From assembly GCA_024138015.1 (NCBI GenBank), contig JAMXBB010000002.1:13554118-13618117 (forward strand): a DNA stretch of 64,000 bases, given 5' to 3'. The notes beneath the pieces were generated by a model that did no database searches, was not told where the DNA came from, and saw only the letters and a list, made by a program, of their open reading frames with translations. Made by a program: the position numbers and the translations under genes. How positions within the stretch are numbered: the stretch's first letter is position 1; every line of letters begins with the position of its first letter. Positions 22,075 to 35,900 of this stretch are shown here, piece after piece. The stretch is from Lumnitzera littorea (Eukaryota > Streptophyta > Magnoliopsida > Myrtales > Combretaceae).

Positions 22075-25000
22075 TGTAAGCTCTCAGAAAATTGAGCTTA
22101 GGACAATTGAGCCTAGATTTAGGGCTTTTAGGGAAATTTATCCAATTGAGCTCAAACTTTTTGACTAAGATAGAAAAATTAGTCGAGGCAATACAGTGAA
22201 GTTAGATTTTAAAAATAATGACCCAAAATCCCAATTTTACCCTTAGAAGTAGGAATATTTAATATAGCACTAAAATGTTCGGAACTCTTAAAATTGAGCT
22301 CAGATTACGACAAGAACTTAAAGATAAGTTAATTAAGCTATAAAATAAGATAATATAGTATAATTTACTATATGAATATACACATAATTTTATGAGTATA
22401 CTTAGTATAAATAATAATTATACCTATAAATTAATCCTAAATTATATATATATATATATTGTATTCAATTCATGAAATTAACTTTAGAACATATCCTAAA
22501 GANATATATTTTGTTGAAATCATAAAATTAACTTTAGAACATATCCTAAAGATAAAAGATATGTTAGAAACTTAATTATATGAGTAAAGTTATATATTAC
22601 ACGTGATATTTATATAGGATATATACCCGTATATTACTAAATAACTAAATATTAATAAAATACACCTAAAATACTAAAATAATTGAAATCCTATCCTAAT
22701 AAATCAATTTGCGGCTGGAAATTTTGGAGGATCACCGTGGCAAGCCTTGGAGTCAAATAGTTGCTAATCTAAGAGCAAATGATTCTATTAAGGATACCTC
22801 TTACTTCAAATATTAGGGAGAAAACAAAAGAAAAACTAAAAAAAAAAATTCTTAAGTGGTGAAAAAGCCCTATAAATACTAAACCCTCAGCAATCCAGTA
22901 ATAGTTTAGCAATTAGGAACTGAGAATTGAGAAAAAAAAAATCTAGAAAATAGAACAATTTAGAAAAATTAGACAAAAACAGGGGAAAATTCGTGTTAAG
23001 ATAGAACCCTAACCTAGATTGATTCTGCTAGGGAGCCTGACCAGTCACCACCATGCCTAAGCCTTCTGACAACCACCTAACCGTCGCTGGCCACCGGAGC
23101 ACCCAAGAACACCAAGGTCAATTTTCTGCCCTATTTTTCAATAATTTTTAAAAATTAGTAAATCCACCCAGAAAATTATGAAAAAAATTGTACTTAGGAT
23201 ATTTTGAACATGATTTTACGTGATATTTTTATTTTTGAGAAATTTGTAATATTTAATATACTTTCTTAAAAAATCTATTATTCATCTAAATTTAGAATTG
23301 TAAAATAAATGTACTAAATAATGTTATTTCTAATTGAAAACTTTTTTGTAGGATGTTTATAATATATAGATAATTGCTATGTAGCCTGAATTTTGATTTG
23401 AATATCTTTAATATTTATTGCATTTTTTGCCTAAAAATAGCTCGAAAATAGGCTAAAATTATGAATTAAATAGGAAATTATGAAATTAATTGATGAAATG
23501 GACATGTACTAATCTCTAATGAATAATAACAGTATTGAGTCATATTAAAATTAATTTGGTGTAAAAAGAATCATAATTGGGTAATTTATGATAATTTAGA
23601 GGTAAAATCGTCAATATAAATATATAGGCGATAGGTCGGAAACTTGAAACCAAGTGATAATTGAATTCCTTATATTTTTAAGAGTCTATAGAAATTTTGG
23701 GGGAATTATTTAGTAACCTGAACTATTTATTATGAATATACTAAGTAAAATAGCTTAATTTACAAGTCGGAGTATATTTTTAATATTAATAAGCTAAAAT
23801 GAATTATATAGTTACATAAAAACTATATATGTGATTACTGATCCAATTGGACTAAATGAGTATTTTTATTATATTTATTGATATTTTCTTATCAAGATAC
23901 ACTCTAGGTATATTATGGTTGGATGATACTAATATTGTAACATTATATGAACAAATTAGATAAAATACAATTTAATAATGTAAATTACGTATAATACGAT
24001 AATATTTATATAGTTACGTCTAACTATATTAAAAACTCGAACTATCCATTAAAAGTCGTCTCTAGGAACAAGACTCGTAAAACGTGTCGTTAGATCTATA
24101 CGAACCCAACGACACTAATTTTGTTAAAATCGGACAACCTTAAATCATATAACCTATAACTTTATCATATTCAAGAATGTACGTATTTTAGTAACCTTAC
24201 CGAAATTAAAATGTGAATTGATAAATTAAAAGTATGTTTCAATACAATTAAAACGATATATAATACATAATAGTATATAGGATATACAATATCAACAATT
24301 AATAACTTAATTCGATATATAGTAATAATACGACTATATATTATGGAAATAATATATATAACCGTTTTAGATTAAACCCTAATATTTTCGTAATTAGTAT
24401 AAAAATTGAATTTGGGTTCTTTATGTAAATAGGATCTTCCAATATAAAGATGATTGATGACTCAAGCCAGTAGTAGTGAGCGTCTAAACAAGTAAGTTAG
24501 AATTGTGGCTTCATCGCTTGGTGGCATACTATTTTAAAGTATTTGGAGACCTAAGAGTACTTCTAGTTATGTTTGTAGTTAGTTGACTGTACGCATGCCA
24601 TGTGTGAGTATGATACTCAGTTATGATGAGAGTTAAACTCCTTGGTATGTTGTTCTACATGTTTACATTAATTCTGTATTATATGAACTTGTTGGCTACC
24701 CCTAATTAAAACTAATGTTTATTCGACTAAAATGAAACTGGACGTGCATAACACCCATTAAGAGAAATGAAGTGTCAGGCCAAATACCGACTTCCTTCGA
24801 TGAAGATAACTGAAATAGTCATTTTCCCATTCTTAGTTAAACTAAATGATAAGCGAGGTGGTCACAACAAGGTTGGAGGCTGTGGTTTGAAGGCGGTCAT
24901 GAGAGGAGAGTGTTCTCCATTGCATAAGCTCAGGTTTGGTCTGACTTGAGTAGTGATGAAACTCCTCAATTCAGGTTAGAGCGGATGTAATTTCTCTAAT

Positions 25001-25550
25001 CTCACAGTGGACTGGATAACTTATGCGATGTTTTATTTAATTGATTACATTGCATTTCATCATAATTATTAACCTTATTTGTGTTTATACAGTATTCTTT
25101 TGACTCCGTCCCACTTATTTAGCTAGTTGTGCTTACATCCCTATAAACTCTTTTATAGGTGTTAAGTAAGGTCAGGATGTTCAGATACCACCGTTCCTAA
25201 ATTAGTGTGCTGCTGTTTGGAAAAGTGAGAATCTAGGAATCAACTGAACCTGGACTTTAGGCTTTGTTTTTGAGTTTTTAAGAAAACTAATTGAGAATTC
25301 CCTAAGAGCCCACTAGTTTCTTAACTTATTGTATATAAACTGCAAAACTTGTGGTTTTTAATAAATTCTGATTATAAACTTTACCTTTGGACGTAAAACG
25401 TTTGTGTAAATATTGTTGTGATATTAGACAACAGGTTGTATAAAACAGCTATTTTGTAAAGCTCTACCACAAGTTTAATTATTAATAGATGTTAGAACAG
25501 ACGTTTTAAGCTGGTTAAATTGTGTACACCTTGTGTGAACAGTAACTACA
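22075..25550 (+). repeat. Tekay/Del-like long LTR, copy 1, inserted in gypsy integrase
   Basis: It starts TGTAAGCTC exactly where the integrase frame of the preceding element breaks. It is collinear with 59040-62478. Shared blocks include a TATA/leader zone (CTATAAATACTAAACCCTCAG, about 22870), GAAGATAACTGAAATAGTC (about 24802) against GAGGATAACTAAAATGGTT (about 61638), CTCACAGTGGAC against CTCACAATGAAC, and CTTGTGG(T/A)(T/C)TTT near 25345 and 62215. Homology stops at about 25550, so the last about 70 bp of the LTR, including the terminus, is missing. A single N lies at 22503. Assignment to the Tekay/Del chromovirus lineage is inferred from LTR length and from the GGGCGTAACA end of the second copy. 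Confidence 0.65.
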
Positions 25551-25730
25551 ATAGCAGCTATGAGGTCAGCATAATAGAGCACAATATACCCACGATACCT
25601 TCAAATATACTCTCAACACACCTAACACTGCTTCTCAATTGTAATAAATACAGTATCCTTGTATAATACTACTTCACAATGCTTCAATCATAATAACATG
25701 GCATATACATGCTCTTAGTGAGAACCTATA

Positions 25731-26663
25731 GCTTTGATACCACAATAAAGTTGATGTGCCTAAGGCGATCCTCAACCACTAGGTCTTACCTTGTGTTGGG
25801 GGAGATAGGTCCTTCTTGTAGAGAAGAAATAATAATAGGATGGTGTTCTAACATAACTAAGGGTTTAACTCTGGATGTGACTCACTAGGGTTTACAATTG
25901 AATTGATAACACACACTTGATGTGATTGATAAATAGTAGTAGTATGTCACTAATCCTTAGCTAGATGAGGAACTAGATAAGAGTAAAGGTGGGAACTGAA
26001 GCATACAAGCTTAGCAAGAAGGAAATGGTTTAGAAATATTCAGAAGATAGATGATCATGGTTCCTACCAATTACAACAACTTAAATAGTTACTAACTAAG
26101 GCAACTTGCTAAAAGTAGAAAAGACAAAAGGAGACAATTTAAATGAGGCAAAATACAAGGAATATTTAAGGGTATAAAAGGAATTATGGAAAACAAAGTC
26201 TCAACTAGCGGATTCCTTCACATTCTAGGTAGGAACACAGCAATCTTGACAAAGAGACAAACTAATACAGCTAGACTTAGTATGTAGGACTGCTTTTGCT
26301 CCATCCTTCAGAAAGGCTAGTAACTGGTGAGCTAGATTCAAACCTTAGGTACAAGGTAGAAGGTTAGTAGACCTAAGCATACTTAGTATAGCTTGTAACT
26401 TGACCAAAGGCCTTGGAGTTCAGATGATTGTATTATAGCTTAGTATACAGTGAGCTTAGAATTCATGGATATATTTGAGCTTGTCCTTGTCGACTTACCC
26501 TCTGAATACTCGATTGACTAGGTTTTAGAGACCTTTTAGTCGACTATAGGTTAAGGGATCAAAGCTCAGCATTCCTAACTTGGAGAACGGTAAGGCATCG
26601 AGAGAAGTCAATGTGTCATATGAGCAGGTTAACACAAGCAGCTCAAAAGTCAAATTCCCATCA
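25731..26663 (-). repeat. Minus-strand LTR with tRNA-Met-type primer site
   Basis: On the minus strand TGGTATCAAAGC (25742-25731) resembles the primer binding site complementary to initiator tRNA-Met (TGGTATCAGAGC). It follows about 10 bases after a CACATCA terminus ending at 25752. The LTR would extend to a TGATGGGAATTTGAC start at 26663, giving about 910 bp. The start is a best guess. Sequence on the primer-site side of the LTR (25551-25730) is uncharacterised internal sequence with no coding domain seen. Confidence 0.4.
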
Positions 26664-29600
26664 CCAACACCTTATAAATCTAAAGTCTTAATTTGTCCCA
26701 AGATTACTATTGGACCAACCAATGTAATATAAGTCCATTATAGTCATCTACAAAAGCACTGCATAATGCTAGTATGATCCAATTGTAGTTTTATTGTAGT
26801 ACATTAAATTGTAATCATGATAATCCCCTTTATCAACAACTCACTAACAATGCCAATGCTTAGTCTACATCATTCTAATATGCAACTCCACTTAGGGTAT
26901 TACCATAGGTCAATCAATGGATTTAAAATAACCTAAATCAAAGAATTAATTGAGGAAATTGAAAGAATATTTAAGAGTAAATATAAAGAAGTAATTTCAA
27001 AAGTTTCCTCTTAATAAATCAAATAGGAATGGTTAATTAATTTACTAAGTTCCAATTTAGAAAAAAAAAATAGCCTTATCTCTTTAGCTCTTATTAAGGA
27101 TGGTTATGTGACTCTAAAGGGTTGATTTTTTATGTCAAATCAAGTTTAAGTTTACCAATCTAGCCTTAGTGTTATAGTTAAAGGATAAGATTATTTAGGA
27201 CTTCAATTTAATTAGTAAGCATTTGGAGGGAAGTTTACTATAAGTTAGTTAGCATTTGGTTTTTAGTAAATTCTAGAACCTTGCTCTCTGTCTCTCCTTC
27301 CTCTCTTTTACGCCATCACTATAGGCAAAGGAGGTTATTCATTCTTTAATCTCGATTCATTTAATCAATCAAAAGTGAAGTCAAGAAGAGCTAAAGGTTC
27401 TATGTAATGATCTCTAATCAATTAGGTGAGTAATCTCTACTATAGGTTTCTTAATTTAAGTTCTTAGTTCAATTAAGTAGATCACTAATTCTAAGTTTGA
27501 TTTTCCTAGGAATTTGAAAAATAGTTACTAGATTATGTGGTTAAGGAGGTTATATGTAGAGCATCTATACATTTAGGTAAGATAAAATCAAGTTGCTAGT
27601 AATTTCTAGTTAAATCTTAGATATCTTCTATAGAATTTGTTGATTTACAACTATAGAGAAGTAGATTAATGTTATTATTGTTCAATTGCAAAATTTAGTA
27701 TTCAAAAGAGTGGAATCAAGCTTAATTTGGAGTTATCTAGCTTAAAGACCCAAGAACAAGCTTTACCTTGAGATAAGCCTCAAAATCTCTACTTAATTCG
27801 ATGCTAATTAGTGTATATTGATTGGAGATAAACTTAAAGATAAGTTTGATTGATTTTATGTGTGCATTTGTTATAGAATGGGTATAAGAAGTATATAGGT
27901 GGCCGCATGGCCTTCTAGTGGTGCTTTGTTGCTTTAGTTTATTGATTTGATCAATACATGTGTTAATTCTTTTTATACGATGAATTAGAGTATGCTAAGT
28001 AAAAATGATGAAATGATATGTATATAGATGATTTAAGACATTGATTAGTTACTTGATGTATGAATTGGTTAAATGCCGTTGATTTGATGATTTGGAAGAG
28101 GTTTGATTAAGAAATAATGAATTCTAGTATGACTTTAGATATAATTGCTTGCATGGGATACATGTTCAAAATAGGCTTAATTTTGGTTTTCTTTTAGCTT
28201 GTTAAATTATGACATTACATGTTAGGTTAATGATTCAATTATCCATGTTAGTTTAGGGGCTAATTAGAGTTGATTTAATACATTATGAGCTTGATATTAT
28301 GCCAAATGTGTTTATGATTTTGATTTTCCTAAAATATTTCAAAAATTATTAACATATTGAATGAGTTAGTCATGCCAATTAGTGGTCTTGATTAAGTAAT
28401 TAAATGTAATAATAGATTCATCTTAGCTATAATGTTTGGTCTTGTTTAATCAGTAAGTTGAAGTGTAATATGTTATGAAGATTTGACTTTCCAAAAATTT
28501 AATTTGATCTTGAGGCTAAATGAAGTGAATATTCATGATGAACATTTAGGTGATCTTGTTAATTTTTAAAATATGTTCATGGTATGGTATGTTTTGATCT
28601 TATTTTAGTGGTAGAAATGCAAAGCAACTTGTTAGTGCGCTATAAATTTTTGAAAAATGGTTGAATGTTTTTTTAACATTAAAGCATTCACCATATTTCC
28701 AAAGAACAATTAAAGTGTTCTTGAGTTATAAGCGTGTTTGATTTTCTAAGAAGTTTAAAAATCATCAACAACATATTTTTGCTGACATTTGAATAAATAA
28801 GAAGTTTTAGTAGTTTGACTCTTGTTCATTTATTCCTAATTAACAAAATCTCAAGATAAAGAACAACAAGCTCAGTAATTGGAATCAAAAGTTTGAATCA
28901 ACTTCTTATGTATAGTTAATTTGATCTTCTCAAGAGGTATTAATCACTAAAAGTTGTTTATAGCAAAAATTATAAAATAGTAATAATTCATAAAATATAA
29001 TTTGAAATTTATATTCTTGGAAAATAAGTAAATTAAAAATTAGATAAAAGAGTAATAGCCAATTTCTTTGAAGGATCTTACCGATCCTTTCTTGAACTAA
29101 AGTTGACCCTATTTGGCTCATTAGAGCTAACTAAGCTCTCTTCCCAACCAAATCTTGAAAAAGGAAATTAATAATTAAAAATTATTTTTCTAAATTATCT
29201 TATATAACAATTACTTAAGTTAATTTAATTAATTAATTTATAATTAAACATTTAACAAGGGTTAATATAATTTTGGCCTGACATAAAATAAGTCTTATAT
29301 TATAATGAATTTATCTACGAATTTTCATACTAAAATACTTAAGTGTAAATATGTTACTAAAAAGCAAGTATTATAATCTCTATTGCATATATAATAAACT
29401 CATCTTTAGACTTCAGCTCTTAACTTGGTTTGTGACTACAATGAGTTTTAGGTATCTGATGGTGACTTCGTGATATGTGTATTAATATAGAGAATTAACC
29501 AATTAAATGTATGTCATTTACAGCATAGTTGGACTAAGTCAATGATCGAAACCCTTAGATTAAGGTTACATCTACTGTTATACTTATAAAGATGATATGA

Positions 29601-32600
29601 TAGTTTAGTGTTTAGGTAATTGGTGATGGGAAGGAGTCGACAAGGTCTATATATAGGAGTCTATGCTATCATTGATAGTTGAAGTATGATTGGGTCGGTG
29701 TCTATGCTATAATTAAGGGCCTTATTTGTGTGGCTCCACAAAGAGGCCAATGCTAAGGGTTTCATAAAATGTATTTGGATGACTTAAGAATTAGTAGAGG
29801 AGCTAACTCTAACCTAGGTTAAGGAGGGATTATCTCTTTAAATTTACACTAGTTACTTGAAGATTATATGTGATATTGCATTCATACATAAGATATGGTT
29901 GACAACATGATATTCTCTATTTTTAATAAGTATTGAGAGATTTTTCCTTTATATAGCGATTAAATTCCTTGCACCCCTATAGGATGATTCTTAAAAGCAC
30001 TTATACCATATTGTCATGACTAAGATACTCTATCGAGTATTTGATAATAATGGCAAATGGGTTTCACATTTTGCTAGAGATCTTCATAGAATATGAATAA
30101 CTTGGAATAATACATATAAAAGTTTTTAAACTTATGATTATAGACAGTTTAATATTCAAGCATTCAAAACTTAAATTTTAGTACTTAAAATTTTAAAATT
30201 TGTTCAAATTAGTTTATGTACTTTAAGATTTGTTCAAATAAGTGTCTGAACTTTCAGATATTTTAAAGATTAGATACTCATTTAAATAAATGTTAGAGTT
30301 TTAAACACTAAAATTCAAATTTTAAATGTTTGAACACTAAATTGACCAAAATTATAAATTCAAATACTTCCATATGCATTATCCAGAATAACTTTATAGC
30401 TGAGACGTGGGGCTTATATCGTAGCTTATCTCTTCTTCCAAACTACCATTTCCCATGATTTGCTGTTGGGTTGGACTTACTATCTATTGTCAATGCATTA
30501 TAGAGTATTGGTGCAATCAACCCTTCTCACGTTATGTTCTATTTGTGCTTGTACCATCCTTCATGACTTTAACGATTTGGCCATCTCTCATACCTTCTAC
30601 AGAGGCAGCGCTTATGTAGAATTTTGATGCAGCTAGGTGAAGATGGATTAACTGGTTATGTATCTTTTTAGTTACTCCTATAGCATAGGACCTTATTTTT
30701 TATTATGTAGTTGGCATTTTCGTCACGATATTTTTATCTGCCATAATATCTGTACATCTATGTTTTTCTTAATGATATAAATCCCTTTTCAACTGAAAGA
30801 ACTACAGTATGAACCAAAACTTAACAAAACAATTTTTAAAATGATTTGATTTGGAACAAGGTTGCAATCTGAATCGTAAAATACAGTCCGATTCCAGTGA
30901 CCCCCAACCATTTTTGGTCCAATAGTAGAGGGAAAATGGTAAATGAAATCATAGATGGACTCGGAGAAAGCTTGGAGGAAAGTTATCAGCTCATCAAGAG
31001 AACATAGTTTTAATTAGTTTGATTTGGAATGCTACGTGAAATGGGTTTGGACTTAGGAGTTAATGACTCATGAGGACTTTTATGGCGTGATTACATTGGG
31101 CCAGCGATATCGTGGGTCTCTTCAAGACTGTGGCCATGGACCGCATATAACAGCCGTCAGCATAATGATATATATATTGTATGGTCCATATGAGAGCTAG
31201 CATATGAGGTCTTTTTTTTTTTTTTTTTCCTTTTATAATAATTTTTGGATGTAGTAGATGATTTGCTATATTATTAATCTTTTGACAAGGATATCTTCAT
31301 TCGTCACCATAAATGAACCTTATTTGACTTTTTATAATAAATTATTTGTATATTCCGGTCGAATGCAACTTCAATATTGAGCTTCCTGGAAGCTTCATGA
31401 TAATTAATTTTATGCAGCAATTAAATTGTAATTATGTAACTTATACTTAAATACGAAATTCAAAAAACAAAATTGTTAAAATTCTATACTACGAACAGCT
31501 ATTAGTTTAGAGTTGTTCATATATATGAAGAAATATACATATGCTTAAATATATGATAATAAATATTAATATCGTATGTATGTTAATTGCATTAAACGTA
31601 GTATGATTGTATTACATATATGGAAATATGATATTGTGTACCAACAGTTTTACGTTTTACATTAAATCTTGTAAAGGTTGCAAAATTCTTCTCTATGTAT
31701 CATGTCTTTTGAAGTATTATTAACGGAACATATATAAATCACAAAGAAAAAAATTTATAAATAATGAAAGATGATACTAATAAAAAAGTACAAGTGACAT
31801 ACATGAAAAATTATAAATCACTAAAAGATATTAAAAATAAAAAAGTATAAGAACTATAAATGGAAAGAGATATTATTAATGAAAATATATAAATGGTAGT
31901 AGCATCAATACTGTTCTCCAAACATCCCCCTCCTTTAAATTATTATATAGTTAGCAAAAAGAAAAAAATATAAATGAATAAAGCTTTCAAGATTTTACAC
32001 ACACACATATATATATATATATATAAAAGATGAGAGATCTCTTAAAAAATAATCTTAATTTCAAAGAATGTATTCAATAATGGTATATCACAAGTATTAA
32101 TATATATGTGACACATATGGTACAATTTATGATTGAATCTTTATAAACTTTATCAATCCAACCTCTAATAAAAGAAAACTATTTTGATTTTAATATTTGG
32201 CATTCTTAGTAGAAAAAAAAATTAACTTTTACTAGAAAATATTTAGAAAAAAAATCACTTTCTTAAAGTTTCATCCTTTATTTATATAGATAAAGACAAG
32301 GCATCATTTTGGTGTCTAAAATGTTTTCGGAAGATAAAATGACTAAAATCTTTTTACTATTTTTTATTAGATATCATACTACTTATTGTAAAGATAGAAA
32401 ATGAGATGGTTAATAAGAATATATTTTAGTAAATGTCCCTATCAAATGAGTTATATTAACTATTTATGCTGTTTATTGGTTTTTTACTATTTTTATGAGG
32501 TTTTATTTTATTAATAGATTTTACTTTTGAAAGTTTTTTTTATACACGCTTGTCCCCGAGTTTTCTTTCAAAACTTTATCTCACCCTGTTGAAAAAGCTG

Positions 32601-32938
32601 GTTGTACGATCGCGTCCAGTGAACTTTTCCAAGTTATGCCTAAGAAAAAGTGTGTGGGGCATGTTTCATCATAGACTTCCAGATCCGGAGTTCCTATGAA
32701 AAGACTATTCCTGACAGACCTGCTTTGATGAATATTCTTCTTTAAAGAACAGTAGCAATAACATCAACTTAAAGCAAAAAAGGCAATCGGTGGATATATA
32801 AAACCATATAAAAGTAAGAAAGAATCCCCAAAATCACCACCCATAATCCTGCTCGTTCCAATGTTTTTTCATTGAACAATTAAAATGAAGCTTTACAGCA
32901 TGAACAGATGTGGTAGATATCTTCGGCTAATGATGAGT
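26664..32938. other. Long AT-rich intergenic region, no gene seen
   Basis: No ORF on either strand shows a recognisable domain. Local features are a CT-rich leader-like stretch at 27275-27320, a duplicated TCTATGCTAT(C/A)ATT phrase near 29660-29715, self-similar AACTTAAATTTTAGTACTTAAAATTTT phrases at 30170-30340, a T18 tract at 31211-31228, and CA/TA repeats at 31998-32024. Parts may be decayed LTR sequence, but I could not align them to the other LTRs in the window. Confidence 0.6.
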
Positions 32939-35900
32939 TTATACTAGGGCTGTATTATTTCGGATGTTGCTTTTGGGACAATCAACATTAGTACCAGGTA
33001 AGAGCATATTAGTATTAAGAGCTGTTAAAACCAATAACATTATTGAAACCAAAACCGAGAGTGTGGACAAGATCAGCATAAGCAAATGTGCAGTGCCACC
33101 TTTCACTTCTGCTGCATATTCCACTGAAGCAAGTGCTAGGATCGTCAATGGGAAAGAGTAAGCCCACCATGTCACATTGAACTTTTTCATAGATTTCTTG
33201 AACAGGCTTGGTCGAGAAACCTGCAATTGCAAAAAGGAAAAGAAAATTAAGGGAAAAAGAAGAGGAAGAATACATAATATTAGTTAACATCTGAAAAACC
33301 GATCAAAACTCTTGATTTGATAGAAAAGTTTCACTAAAAGTAATACGATACTATATTCATATTATGATGTATGGTTAATCTATTATAATGATGATACAAT
33401 ATGTACATATTGATTTCTTATTTGCTCTTACCTATTGTATATCTTTATATTTGGCTGCCACCTTATAATGAATGTTTTTCTTCATTTTCTATCTAGATTG
33501 GAATTTTATACTATAGAAAAATTACCTAGTCAAAAGGTGGCTTGGATTGTTATACATATACACATACATATATATATATATATAATGTTGAGCATGGCAA
33601 AATGTGATATTTTAGTATACATCTACATTAGAACTACCATCAATAAAAAGACATTATAATTAGGAGCACCAAACCACGTATATGATTTAGTGGTAAAACA
33701 GACAAATAAAATTTCAATGCTGACAAATCTTTGTAACCATAAGGTTTGTAATATAGTGATGTGTGTGTGTATATATATAAATATATATATGTATGTATAT
33801 CAAAGTCTTATTGTTATTATCTATATAATTCTCTTTTTCTTTTTTTCCCGAAAGTATGATGTTTGAAGCCCTTGATAATATGATATTGAAGTTGTTAGGG
33901 GTTTGGTGTTACACATTTGACGCAGCCATATTTCATGGCATTACTTCATAAGAATTATCTTTGACCAGGATTCAACGGCCATGCATGCAGAGCAACACGA
34001 AAGAAAAGCATTTTTTTCAAGGAACAAACAAAGTCGATATATGACGGAAAAAAAAGCAGATTAAATAAAGTAGTCAACCTACCGACTCGAAAGTCAGCAA
34101 GTAATCCTAGTCTTCTAGACATTATTTTATATATATATATATGTATGTATGTATGTATAGATAGAGATAGATAGATATATAAAACGTTGGGGGAACAGTC
34201 AACAGTGGTCAACAAATATTTTTGTGAAAGATTGTATAACATTTTTCAAAGTAAATCGCATGTTCTTTTAGAAATTTAGTCCAAATGTGTACCGATGTGC
34301 TTGTGTAATGCATACTTGAAAATTACACTCTCTAAATTGATATGTATCTAAATCCACTAGAATAAATTCACCAAATGATTTAGCCATGTCAATGAAATTA
34401 TTCTTTAGGTAAAACTTGAATATTTTATATAGTTTACGTGTGGAATGTGGACATTATTCATGAAATTTTCTTGAGTGAATATATATATATATATATATAT
34501 ATATTATGTGTTATATGCATATATATTATTTATACTTTTTTTAACACATGTCTAAACTATGTGAAGTCCTAATTTTTCTAAATGATATCTTATCGTGTTG
34601 TAGTGCCCAATAACACATTATATCAGTAATGACAGATTCATATTTATGCGTCATACTCTTTGGTTGATTCTGATAGTCATAAAAATAAATATCTCATACA
34701 AACCATTAAAACGCCAAAAGGAAAAAAAAAAATTAAAAAAAGCCAATTAGAAACTCGTCAAATGTATAATGTTTACCTTTCGTTGACATTTTATTTCAGA
34801 CTTTCTCTCGGCAATCTTGGTTTTTTTTATATGATATATATATTTATATATATGTGTGTATATATATACCAAAATCTATATAATACTTAATATCATGTGG
34901 TTTTGGACTGCCTGAGGTAGATATTCTAATACTTATTATGAGCCTCCGTAAAGATAAGACGGGACGTATAACAAGCCACTGATAATCAAACTATGTACTA
35001 TTAAGCCTATACAGCGAAGTGCTACAAATATTATCCAAAGTAAATAGGGTATATTTGTTTCGCATAAAACGTTTTTCAAACTGCTTTCAATACCGCCTGT
35101 TATGTCAATTATTATCATGATAATTTTACGATACAGCGGCTACTAGACAAATAATGAAATTAAAAGTAACAACAAATAGATAATGTTAACTGTTAATTAT
35201 TAAGAAAAATGGCATTTTTTGAGAAAAATAATTTCCACTTTTGAAAAGAGAATTTCTAACAGTTTGTGGTTGTTAAACAACATGAGTAGTGGCAGGTGGC
35301 TGTTATCATATTTCACCAGCACTTCCAAAAATTATTAGTACATATACTACTATAATATGTAATAATTATAAAATTTAATTATAGTAAACGAGGTAAGAAA
35401 TTAGAAAAACATCCTTATCTAATAAAAGATTTATTTTATTAAACATGATACATCATATATATGTATTCATATAGTATGTAACTTTCAATGAAATTCTGAT
35501 ACATAACATTTATAACTTTGATAATATATTATTACGTTAAAATTCTATTAAAAGTGCGCACGGCATATCAAAAAAGACATACGGTGGGTCTAAATATCGA
35601 TAGTTTGTTAAAGCAGTTTTAACATAAGTACTCTGTCGTAATAACATTCAGAATGCAGATAATGTACTTCTTAAGTTACAAGAATTACCAGTGACGTGAA
35701 GAGGAACAAGGACAGATAAAACAGCATTTTGGATGAACAATCAAAGCCTCCGGCGATTGAATCCCAAGCCAGGCTTGCCATGCTCGGAGCAGCGATGAAC
35801 AGGAAAAAAACCGGCCGGAGCACCGCCGGCACCGAATCGTTCCCCGAAATCCTCTGATACAGCGTTACAAAGATGACAAGATAGTGCGCCAGTCCTAGTG

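Noticed and set aside
24767..24949. ORF at 24767-24949 (+) and its counterpart at 61593-61796 (-)
   Set aside because: Both lie in the homologous part of the two long LTRs, on opposite strands. They are non-coding LTR sequence.
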